DNA of 12,813 nt from Aquificaceae bacterium (GTDB lineage: Bacteria; Aquificota; Aquificia; Aquificales; Aquificaceae). Location of the stretch: the NCBI GenBank assembly GCA_015492115.1, contig WGFS01000223.1:1-12813 (forward strand), read 5' to 3'. Position numbers and translations under genes: made by a program. The notes beneath the pieces were generated by a model that was given only the letters and a program-made list of their open reading frames with translations, had not been told where the DNA came from and did no database searches. Shown piece after piece: positions 6,845-12,813 of the stretch. Each line of letters opens with the position of its first letter. Position 1 is the first letter of the stretch.

Positions 6845-7633
6845 ATGGCAGAGGTAATAGTGGTCACCTCAGGAAAGGGGGGTGTAGGAAAGACAACGCT
6901 CACAGCGAACCTCGGGGTGGCTCTCGCAAAGCTGGGGAAGAAGGTACTGCTGATAGATGCGGACATAGGTCTAAGAAATCTTGACATGATCCTGGGGCTT
7001 GAGAACAGGATCGTCTACGACATACTGGACGTCCTTGAAGGACGGGTTCCTGCCGAGAAAGCCTTCGTAAAAGATAAGAGGGGTCTTAACCTCTTCCTGC
7101 TACCCGCAAACCAGACCAAGAACAAGGATGCGGTGAACACGGACAAGTGGATAGAGCTCGTGAACGAGATAAAATCCAGCGATGAGTTTGATTACATCAT
7201 AATTGATTCACCAGCGGGGATAGAGCAGGGGTTCAAGATAGCTGTCACACCATCAGACAGGGCATACATAGTCGTTAACCCGGAGGTATCCTCCGTCAGG
7301 GATGCAGACAGGGTTATAGGACTCCTTGAGAGCATGAACAAGGAGGACTACTGGGTAATAGTGAACAGGATAAAGTGGAAGATGGTGAAGAGGGGAGAGA
7401 TGCTCTCCGTTGAAGATATAGTTGATATCCTCAAGGCACCCCTTATAGGGGTGATACCGGAAGAGGAGAAGCTCGTGGACTTCACCAACAGGGGAGAACC
7501 CATAGTCCTTCACCCCAAGTACAACGCTGCAAAGGCTATAATGGATGTGGCGAGGAGAACGCTGGGTGAGGAAGTTCCCTTTGAACGTTACGGGGAAAAG
7601 GAGGGATTCCTCAGTAAACTGTTCGGAGGTTGA
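6845..7633 (+). CDS. minD: Septum site-determining ATPase MinD
   Basis: Membrane-cycling ParA/MinD-type ATPase that recruits MinC and is released by MinE. At 262 residues it is of normal length. The deviant Walker A motif GKGGVGKTT is at 10-18 with signature lysine K11 and K16. DAD (38-40), FDYIIIDSPAGIE (115-127) and VNPEVSSVRDADR (144-156) follow the family pattern. The C-terminal stretch GFLSKLFGG (254-262) looks like the short amphipathic membrane-targeting helix. The start is ATG 6845 with AGGAG at 6833-6837 overlapping the end of minC. It lies between minC and minE, and the full three-gene set supports pole-to-pole oscillation or an equivalent MinE-driven gradient. Confidence 0.96.
   Translation: MAEVIVVTSGKGGVGKTTLTANLGVALAKLGKKVLLIDADIGLRNLDMILGLENRIVYDILDVLEGRVPAEKAFVKDKRGLNLFLLPANQTKNKDAVNTDKWIELVNEIKSSDEFDYIIIDSPAGIEQGFKIAVTPSDRAYIVVNPEVSSVRDADRVIGLLESMNKEDYWVIVNRIKWKMVKRGEMLSVEDIVDILKAPLIGVIPEEEKLVDFTNRGEPIVLHPKYNAAKAIMDVARRTLGEEVPFERYGEKEGFLSKLFGG
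7625..7629 (+). promoter_or_regulatory. Ribosome binding site deciding the minE start
   Basis: GGAGG in the last codons of minD has TTG codons after it at 7630, 7636 and 7639. The first adjoins the SD directly and cannot be used efficiently. The others stand 6 and 9 bases away, so 7636 (or 7639) is the likely start. Confidence 0.65.
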
Positions 7634-7635
7634 TA

Positions 7636-7881
7636 TTGTTGAATCTGGGCTCTCTGTTTAAGAAGAAGAGCAAGGACGTCGCCAAGCAGAGGTTGATGCT
7701 CGTCCTCAGTTACGAGAGACAGGGACTGCCTCCGAGCATGGTTGAGAAGTTAAAGGAAGATCTGATCTCTCTCTTTTCAAAGTATCCTCAGTTTGACGCC
7801 AAGGGGATAGACGTCGCTCTGAAGAAGAACGAGGAAGAGAGGGAGGAACTCTGGATAAGCATACCCTTCAAAGGTAGTTAG
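7636..7881 (+). CDS. minE: Cell division topological specificity factor MinE
   Basis: MinE stimulates the MinD ATPase and sweeps MinCD from mid-cell. About 81 residues, close to the usual 80-90. The N-terminus (LNLGSLFKKKSKD) matches the short membrane-touching segment. VAKQRLMLVLSYERQ is the anti-MinCD helix region with the conserved K/R-L-x-x-x-x-x-x-x-R pattern. MVEKLKEDLISLFSKYPQFD and the strand ending ELWISIPF form the dimerisation domain. There is no ATG, and the start is one of several TTG codons. I chose 7636 because its distance from the SD at 7625-7629 is 6 bases; 7639 is possible and 7630 unlikely. The stop overlaps the prfA stop on the other strand by 4 bp. Confidence 0.88.
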   Translation: MLNLGSLFKKKSKDVAKQRLMLVLSYERQGLPPSMVEKLKEDLISLFSKYPQFDAKGIDVALKKNEEEREELWISIPFKGS

Positions 7882-8963
7882 GCTGTTTCAACGAGCTTCA
7901 GTCTCTCCTCAAGCTCCTTTGCCCTGAGGGCGTCTATGAGCTCGTCCAGCTTGCCTTCCAGCACATCCTGAAGTTTGTAAAGGGTAAGATTTATCCGATG
8001 GTCTGTCACCCTGTTCTGGGGGAAGTTGTAGGTTCTTATCTTCTCACTTCTCTCTCCGGTCCCCACCTGCTCTTTTCTCTCCTTAGCTATCTCCTCTCTC
8101 CTCTTCCTCTCGTAGTAATCCTTGAGCTTTGCGTAGAGGATCTTCAAAGCCTTCTGCTTGTTCTGGAACTGAGACCTCTCATCCTGACAGGAGACCACTA
8201 TCCCTGTCGGGATATGGGTTATTCTGACCGCGGTTTCCGTGGTGTTCACGTACTGCCCGCCCGCTCCGGATGCCCTGAAGGTCTCTATCCTGAGATCCTG
8301 GGGGTTTATCTCCACGTCGGTTTCGTCCGCCTCGGGAAGGACGGCGACCGTTGCGGTGGATGTGTGTATCCTTCCACCACTCTCTGTAACCGGTATCCTC
8401 TGAACCCTGTGGACTCCGCTCTCGTACTTGAGCCTTGAGTAGGCTCCTTCACCCTCTATCAGGGCTATTACCTCCTTGTAACCGCCGAGTCCGGTCTTGT
8501 TGGCGCTCAGTATTGAGAACTTCCAGCCCTTGTCTTCCGCATACTTCTGATACATCCTCAGGAGGTCTGCGACGAACAGAGCAGCCTCTTCTCCACCTGT
8601 CCCAGCCCTTATCTCAAGTATAACGTTCTTGGAGTCGTTGGGATCTTTGGGAACCAGAAGATGCTTTAGCTTCTCCTCAAGCGCCGGGATCTTCTCCTGT
8701 ATCTTTTCAACCTCCTCCTGAGCGAGCTCCTTCAGTTCCGGCTCTGAACTCCTGAGAAGTTCCTTTGCCTCCTTGAGTTCTCTCAGGAGTTTCTTGTACT
8801 CCTGGTAGGTCTCGTATATCTCTGAGAGCTCTTTGTGCTCCCTGCTGAGTTCTTTGTACCTCTTTATATCCTGTACTACCTCGGGCTTTGAAAGCTCCTC
8901 CTCTACCCTTTTATACTTCCGTGCAAGCTTGTCTAACTTGTCTATGAGCTCCTTCTTGAGCAT
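7878..8963 (-). CDS. prfA: Peptide chain release factor 1 (RF1)
   Basis: Recognises UAA and UAG in the ribosomal A site and triggers release of the finished protein. It has 361 residues, the standard length. With the ATG as residue 1, the codon-recognition motif is PVT at 191-193 (a PxT tripeptide, which marks RF1; RF2 would have SPF), and the peptidyl-hydrolysis GGQ is at 235-237 in ASGAGGQYVNTTETAVR. The N-terminal part (about 1-105) is a long charged helical domain. ATG 8963 is preferred over the TTG one codon earlier because an AAGGA lies 6 bases upstream of the ATG while the TTG abuts the purine stretch. The ATG overlaps the rpmE stop (TGATG), so the two are coupled. prmC, the methylase of the GGQ glutamine that often follows prfA, is absent here. 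Confidence 0.97.
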   Translation of the reverse strand: MLKKELIDKLDKLARKYKRVEEELSKPEVVQDIKRYKELSREHKELSEIYETYQEYKKLLRELKEAKELLRSSEPELKELAQEEVEKIQEKIPALEEKLKHLLVPKDPNDSKNVILEIRAGTGGEEAALFVADLLRMYQKYAEDKGWKFSILSANKTGLGGYKEVIALIEGEGAYSRLKYESGVHRVQRIPVTESGGRIHTSTATVAVLPEADETDVEINPQDLRIETFRASGAGGQYVNTTETAVRITHIPTGIVVSCQDERSQFQNKQKALKILYAKLKDYYERKRREEIAKERKEQVGTGERSEKIRTYNFPQNRVTDHRINLTLYKLQDVLEGKLDELIDALRAKELEERLKLVETA

Positions 8964-9163
8964 CAACCTTCCTTCTTTTCACCGGGCGAGGCAAGCTCCA
9001 AAAACATGGGCTTGAGCCTCAACTTTCCGGTGTAGAAGGGGTGGCACTGGTTGCACACCTCAACGTGAACCGTTCCACCCTTTGTGGAGAGAAGGGTGAA
9101 GGTATTACCGCAACCACACACAAAGGTAGTGGGCTGAAGCTCAGGGTGTATGTCCTTCTTCAT
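8963..9163 (-). CDS. rpmE: 50S ribosomal protein L31 (bL31), zinc form
   Basis: Large-subunit ribosomal protein of 66 residues. It begins MKKDIHPELQPTTFVCGCGN and has the four zinc ligands C16, C18, C37 and C40 in CGCGN...CNQCHPFYTGK, which distinguishes it from the zinc-free paralogue. The SD GGAGG (complement of 9170-9174) is 6 bases before the ATG. It lies between rho and prfA, an order seen in many bacteria, with its stop overlapping the prfA start. The C-terminal tail after residue 55 is Glu/Lys-rich and variable in the family. Confidence 0.96.
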   Translation of the reverse strand: MKKDIHPELQPTTFVCGCGNTFTLLSTKGGTVHVEVCNQCHPFYTGKLRLKPMFLELASPGEKKEG

Positions 9164-9190
9164 CTCAAACCTCCGTTCCAGAAGCTAAAT

Positions 9191-9196
9191 ATTATA
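9191..9196 (-). promoter_or_regulatory. Candidate -10 box before rpmE-prfA
   Basis: The 33 bp between rho and rpmE carries a perfect TATAAT on the minus strand, directly after the rho stop. RNA would start about 27 nt before the rpmE ATG and keep the SD, giving rpmE-prfA a possible promoter besides readthrough from rho. No good -35 hexamer is seen. Confidence 0.35.
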
Positions 9197-10483
9197 CTAC
9201 GCATTCATCGCTTTCAGGAATTCCCTGTTCGTCTTGAACCTCTTCAGCTTATCAAGGAGAAATTCCATCGCTTCAACCGCATCCATGGTGGACAGGAACT
9301 TCCTGAGAACCCACATCCTCTGAAGCTCCCAGTCCTCAACAAGGAGCTCCTCCTTCCTCGTTCCAGACTTCTCTATGTTTATGGCGGGGAAGACCCTGCG
9401 TTCCATGAGTCTCCGGTCAAGATGTATCTCCATGTTACCAGTTCCCTTGAACTCCTCGTATATCACGTCGTCCATCCTTGAACCGGTCTCTATCAGGGCG
9501 GTCGCGATTATCGTCAGGGAACCTCCTTCCTCTATGTTCCTCGCAGCACCGAAGAACTTCTTTGGTCTCTGGAGGGCTGTAGCCTCTATACCTCCCGAGA
9601 GAACCCTTCCCGTGGGAGGAGTTACCGCGTTGGACGCCCTCGCAAACCTCGTCATTGAGTCAAGGAGTATTACGACATCGTTCTTAAGTTCCACGAGCCT
9701 CTTTGCCTTCTCTATCACAAGCTCCGCGACCTGCATGTGCCTCTCGGGAGGCTCGTCAAAGGTTGATGCGACGACCTCTGCCCCGTCTCCGACGATCCTC
9801 CTCATCTCGGTAACTTCCTCGGGTCTCTCGTCTATGAGGAGAATTATTATGTGAACCTCGGGATGGTTTTCTATCAACGCCCTGGATATCTTCTGGAGCA
9901 GGACTGTCTTTCCTGCCTTTGGAGGTGCGACAAGCATACCTCTCTGCCCCTTCCCTATGGGGGCGACCAGGCTTATCACTCTTGTGGATAGCTCCCTCGG
10001 GTCAAACTCCAGATTGAACCTCTCGGTGGGGTGGTAAGGCGTGAGCTTGTCAAACGTGGGTCTGCCCCTGAGAACCTCCGGCTCCGCGGGAAGTCCGTTG
10101 ACCGCCTCCATCTTTATGAGAGCCTTGTACTTCTCCCCTTCCTTGGGAAGTCTTGCGAAGCCCACTATGGTGTCCCCGGTTCTGAGTCCGAACTTCTTTA
10201 TCTGGGAAGGTGCGACGTAGACGTCGTCCCAGCTGGGCATGTAGTTGTTCTGGGCGCTCCTCATGAAGCCGTATCCTTCGGGAAGGATCTCAAGTACTCC
10301 CTTAACAAAGACGAGTCCTCCGTCCTTTGCCTGTGCTCCGAGTATTCTCTCTATGAGCTCCTCCTTCTTTATACCCGTGGTTCTCTGAAGCCCGAGCTCT
10401 TTGCCAAGCTTCTGGAGCTCCTGAAGTGTCATCTTCTTTAGCTCTTCAAGTGTGTAGATCTTCTTCTCCTGAAGTTCCTGCAT
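9197..10483 (-). CDS. rho: Transcription termination factor Rho
   Basis: Hexameric RNA-dependent ATPase/helicase that ends untranslated transcripts. The length of 428 is close to the E. coli 419. The N-terminal domain (1-50) contains the helical Rho-N motif (TLEELKKMTLQELQKLGKEL). The RNA-binding OSB fold (about 55-125) has GYGFMR (70-75, matching GFGFLR of E. coli) and DVYVAPSQI (87-95). The motor domain has Walker A APPKAGKT (186-193), Walker B VILLDS (271-276) and the secondary RNA-binding LSGGIE (295-300). The start ATG has the SD AGGAGG (complement of 10489-10494), 5 bases away, and lies 13 bp after the mnmE stop. Intergenic gaps here are too short for ordinary hairpin terminators, so Rho-dependent ends are likely in this genome (inference). 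Confidence 0.98.
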   Translation of the reverse strand: MQELQEKKIYTLEELKKMTLQELQKLGKELGLQRTTGIKKEELIERILGAQAKDGGLVFVKGVLEILPEGYGFMRSAQNNYMPSWDDVYVAPSQIKKFGLRTGDTIVGFARLPKEGEKYKALIKMEAVNGLPAEPEVLRGRPTFDKLTPYHPTERFNLEFDPRELSTRVISLVAPIGKGQRGMLVAPPKAGKTVLLQKISRALIENHPEVHIIILLIDERPEEVTEMRRIVGDGAEVVASTFDEPPERHMQVAELVIEKAKRLVELKNDVVILLDSMTRFARASNAVTPPTGRVLSGGIEATALQRPKKFFGAARNIEEGGSLTIIATALIETGSRMDDVIYEEFKGTGNMEIHLDRRLMERRVFPAINIEKSGTRKEELLVEDWELQRMWVLRKFLSTMDAVEAMEFLLDKLKRFKTNREFLKAMNA

Positions 10484-10496
10484 CTCTTCCTCCTGT

Positions 10497-11846
10497 TTAT
10501 TTTCCTATGCAAAATCTTGAGAATATACTTCCCAAAACCTCTTCGGTGGTTATATACCCAACTATCTCTCCCAAGTGATCGGCAGCTTCTCTGATGTCAA
10601 GCATGGCTATCTCTGGACTTATGTCCTCCTTACCGTAAGTTCTTTTGAATCCTTTGAGAATCTCCTTAGCTTTCTTGAGAAGCTCTTCATGTCTAACCGA
10701 AACATATATAGTTAATCCTTCCTGAGCTAAAGCTCCTGCCTTTTTGAGAATTTCTTCTTCAAGGTCTTTTAGTCCGTGTCCTGTAAGGGCACTCACCTTT
10801 ATTATAGAGTGTCCCTCAAAAATTTCAAGGGGTAGGGAGACCTCTCCGAGGTCTATCTTGTTAATAACCACTATGGTCTCCCTGTCCTTAACCTTCTCAT
10901 ATATGCTCATGTCCTCTTCACTAACCCCTACCGATCCGTCCAAGACGAAGAGGACGACGTCCGCCTCCTCTATCTTCCTCACACTCCTCTTAACTCCGAG
11001 CTTCTCCACAGGGTCCTTAGCCTCCCTTATCCCTGCTGTATCCACGAGTACAACGGGTATGCCCCTGAGGTTGAGCGTTTCCTCTATGTAATCCCTCGTA
11101 GTCCCCTCTATGTCGGTGACTATTGACCTCTCTTCCTTAAGCAGGGCGTTGAAGAGTGAGGACTTTCCCACGTTGGGCTTCCCTACTATTGCGAGCCTCA
11201 TACCTTCTCTGAGGAATCTTCCCGTTTTTGCGGTCTTCAGGAGCTGGTCTATCCCCTCAAGAACTTTATCAACCATGCCAAGGACCTGCTCTTTCGTAAG
11301 CGTGGGTATATCTTCCTCGGAGAACTCTATGTCAGCCTCTATGTATGCGGAGAGCTCAATGAGGCTCTCCCTCAGAGAGTTCACGTACCTGCTCAGCTCA
11401 CCCTTGAGCTGACGAATGGATGCCCTCCTCGCGAGCTCTGTCTTTGCGGTTATGAGCTCCGCGACCGCCTCAGCCTGAGCGAGGTCAAGCTTTCCGTTTA
11501 AGAATGCCCTCTTTGTAAACTCCCCCGGCTCGGCGAGCCTGCATCCAGCTTTCAGGAAGAGCCCGAGGGCTCTTTTGAGTATAAGCGGGTTCCCGTGGAG
11601 GGAGAGCTCAACCATGTCTTCTCCCGTGTAGCTTTTGGGAGCCTTGTAGTAGATGAGGATCCCCTCGTCTATAACCTCTCCTTCTTCGTCCACGAGCGTC
11701 CCGAAGTGGGCGTACCTTGGCTTTATCTCAGACCTCGTCCTGAAGAACCTCTTGGCTATGTCTATCACACCTTTCCCTGAAAGTCTTACAGCTCCTATCG
11801 CGCTCTCACCGAAGGGGGTTGCTATTGCGACTATGGGGTCTTTCAT
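10497..11846 (-). CDS. mnmE: tRNA modification GTPase MnmE
   Basis: With MnmG it installs the (carboxymethyl)aminomethyl group on wobble U34 of certain tRNAs. The 449-residue protein has the N-terminal tetrahydrofolate-binding domain (1-120), a helical domain and an inserted G domain (about 215-375). G1 is GKPNVGKS (222-229), G2 GTTRD (248-252), G3 DTAGI (269-273) and G4 NKID (329-332). The C-terminus FCIGK carries the conserved catalytic cysteine (C446 of CIGK). The start fits the conserved opening (PIVAIATPFGESAIGAVRLSG). The upstream sequence ends TATAACCCCC-ATG with no SD. The last third of the gene (10500 to about 10920, residues about 309-449) is clearly poorer in GC than the rest, although all motifs are intact. 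rho follows after 13 bp. Confidence 0.97.
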   Translation of the reverse strand: MKDPIVAIATPFGESAIGAVRLSGKGVIDIAKRFFRTRSEIKPRYAHFGTLVDEEGEVIDEGILIYYKAPKSYTGEDMVELSLHGNPLILKRALGLFLKAGCRLAEPGEFTKRAFLNGKLDLAQAEAVAELITAKTELARRASIRQLKGELSRYVNSLRESLIELSAYIEADIEFSEEDIPTLTKEQVLGMVDKVLEGIDQLLKTAKTGRFLREGMRLAIVGKPNVGKSSLFNALLKEERSIVTDIEGTTRDYIEETLNLRGIPVVLVDTAGIREAKDPVEKLGVKRSVRKIEEADVVLFVLDGSVGVSEEDMSIYEKVKDRETIVVINKIDLGEVSLPLEIFEGHSIIKVSALTGHGLKDLEEEILKKAGALAQEGLTIYVSVRHEELLKKAKEILKGFKRTYGKEDISPEIAMLDIREAADHLGEIVGYITTEEVLGSIFSRFCIGK

Positions 11847-11850
11847 GGGG

Positions 11851-11878
11851 GTTATAATTAAATATAATCAATCCTCAA
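11851..11878 (-). promoter_or_regulatory. Candidate promoter for mnmE-rho
   Basis: Reading the minus strand, TTGAGG (complement of 11873-11878), 16 bp, then TATAAC (complement of 11851-11856) resembles a sigma-70 promoter; a second -10-like TATATT lies at 11861-11866. The first would start RNA at the mnmE ATG itself, the second about 8 nt before it. Neither leaves room for an SD, and none is present. The -35 lies in the last codons of the ABC ATPase gene. Confidence 0.4.
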
Positions 11879-12813
11879 ACACGTGGTATGTTCTGAGGTA
11901 AAGCTTCACCCCTTTCCCTAACTCAATTGGGTGGTCTCCGTGGAGCTTGACAACCGCCTTATCATCCCCGTAGGAGAGGTGAAGTAGTGTTTCGTCTCCG
12001 AGCCTTTCCACCATGCTGACCTCCGCATCCCCACCCTCCTCAATCCGGGCTTCCTCGGGCCTGAAGCCGACGAAGACCTCTTCCCTCTCCGTCTCCACCT
12101 CAAGCGTGAGTCCGAATAGTTTAACAAACCTTCTTCCCCTCTCCATTAAAACCTTCCTTTTGAACACGTTCATGGGGGGCATTCCCACGAAGCTCGCCAC
12201 AAAGGAGTTGGCAGGACTTTTATAAACCTCCATGGGCTCCCCCACCTGCTCCACCCTGCCTTCTCTCATCACAGCCATCCTGTCGGCGAGGGTCATAGCC
12301 TCCGACTGGTCGTGGGTAACGTAGAGGGTGGTTATCCCCAGCTTCCTCTGGAGCCTCTTTATCTCCTCCTTCGTCTTTAACCTGAGCTGGGCGTCCAGAT
12401 TTGAGAGGGGCTCGTCCAAGAGGAGTATGTCCGGCTCTCTCACTATAGCCCTACCTATCGCCACCCTCTGCTTCTCACCTCCCGAGAGCTCGGAGGGTCT
12501 GGCTTCAAGGAGGTTCTCTATCCCGAGCATGGAGGCTACTTCCATGACCCTTCTCTCTATCTCCTTCTTTCCAAAGCCCGCTATCTTCAGTGGGAAGGCT
12601 ATGTTTTCCCTAACGCTCATGTGAGGGTAGAGGGCGTAGCTCTGGAACACCATCGCCACCCTCCTCTCCTTCGGAGGGAGGGAGAAACCAGGGCGGGCGA
12701 CGAGCTTCTCCCCTATCCGTACCTCCCCGGAGGTAGGTTCCTCAAGACCTGCGATTATGTTCAGGAGGGTGCTCTTCCCGCAACCGCTCGGACCAAGTAT
12801 GACGAAGAACTCG
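11868..12813 (-). CDS. MalK/UgpC-type ABC transporter ATP-binding protein (5' end outside window)
   Basis: Cytosolic ATPase of a carbohydrate- or glycerol-phosphate-type importer. The frame stays open to the right edge, so the gene begins beyond the window. 314 residues plus stop are visible, starting EFFVILGPSGCGKST. Counting from the first visible residue: Walker A GPSGCGKST 7-15, Q-loop Q57 (VAMVFQSYALYPHMS), signature LSGGE 109-113, Walker B ILLLDE 129-134, H-loop H167 (VTHDQSEAM). The tail past about 210 is the TOBE-type regulatory domain seen in MalK/UgpC (VFVGFRPEEARI). A GTG at 12659 could be mistaken for the start, but it would remove Walker A, so it is internal. No permease or binding protein is visible, so the substrate cannot be named. 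It ends 21 bp before the mnmE start. Confidence 0.93.
   Translation of the reverse strand, partial: EFFVILGPSGCGKSTLLNIIAGLEEPTSGEVRIGEKLVARPGFSLPPKERRVAMVFQSYALYPHMSVRENIAFPLKIAGFGKKEIERRVMEVASMLGIENLLEARPSELSGGEKQRVAIGRAIVREPDILLLDEPLSNLDAQLRLKTKEEIKRLQRKLGITTLYVTHDQSEAMTLADRMAVMREGRVEQVGEPMEVYKSPANSFVASFVGMPPMNVFKRKVLMERGRRFVKLFGLTLEVETEREEVFVGFRPEEARIEEGGDAEVSMVERLGDETLLHLSYGDDKAVVKLHGDHPIELGKGVKLYLRTYHVFED

Noticed and set aside
8964..8966. TTG as the prfA start, one codon upstream of the ATG
   Set aside because: It abuts the purine-rich SD with no spacing; the following ATG has correct spacing and the TGATG overlap with rpmE.
10031..10441. 136-codon plus-strand frame opposite rho
   Set aside because: It is antisense to the conserved Rho RNA-binding domain, without SD or recognisable protein features.
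12657..12659. GTG as the start of the ABC ATPase gene, giving 263 residues
   Set aside because: The frame continues upstream to the window edge and encodes a perfect Walker A motif, so the GTG is an internal valine codon.
1..12813. Many GAGCTC hexamers (also AGGAGCTC) as a dispersed repeat or uptake signal
   Set aside because: They come from the common Glu-Leu codon pair GAG CTC in coding sequence, vary in flanks and show no regular spacing or orientation.

Overview
The window is a densely packed piece of bacterial chromosome. It has no gap over about 35 bp and no mobile element, CRISPR array, tRNA or rRNA that I can see. Arginine is written mostly as AGG/AGA and isoleucine often as ATA, and the proteins are short, Lys/Glu-rich and compact. 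Together with the gene mix (MinCDE, zinc-ribbon L28 and L31, Rho, RF1, MnmE), this suggests a thermophilic bacterium of the Aquificales type (Hydrogenobacter/Thermocrinis/Aquifex relatives). That assignment is inference from style, not from a marker gene.

The left two thirds (about 1-7881) read on the + strand. An unidentified gene tail comes first, then ribD (riboflavin synthesis), a YgfZ/GcvT-like folate-binding protein, an unrecognised 104-residue protein and a dienelactone-hydrolase-like enzyme. These are followed by rpmB-aroC (ribosomal protein L28, chorismate synthase), an MlaE-type ABC permease, a cation diffusion facilitator with a native Cys/His6 tail, and minC-minD-minE (division-site placement).

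The right third (7878-12813) reads on the - strand, in transcription order: a MalK/UgpC-type ABC ATPase that enters from beyond the right edge, mnmE (tRNA wobble-U modification GTPase), rho (termination factor), rpmE (L31) and prfA (RF1). The last four form a tight run of information-processing genes. prfA and minE meet tail to tail with stop codons overlapping by 4 bp, so no intrinsic terminator fits between them.

No defence system or exotic cassette is evident. The most interesting signals are regulatory. Genes inside runs have clear Shine-Dalgarno (SD) sequences. Several genes that could head transcripts (mlaE, the cation transporter, minC, mnmE) have none, and instead carry an AT-rich extended -10-like element a few bases before the start codon. 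In two cases the TGA stop of the upstream gene supplies the TGn of that element. This fits leaderless or near-leaderless transcription squeezed into the junctions. Other points are a perfect 7+2+7 palindrome overlapping the start of the cation transporter, the His6 tail on that transporter, and an abrupt drop in GC over the 3' third of mnmE.
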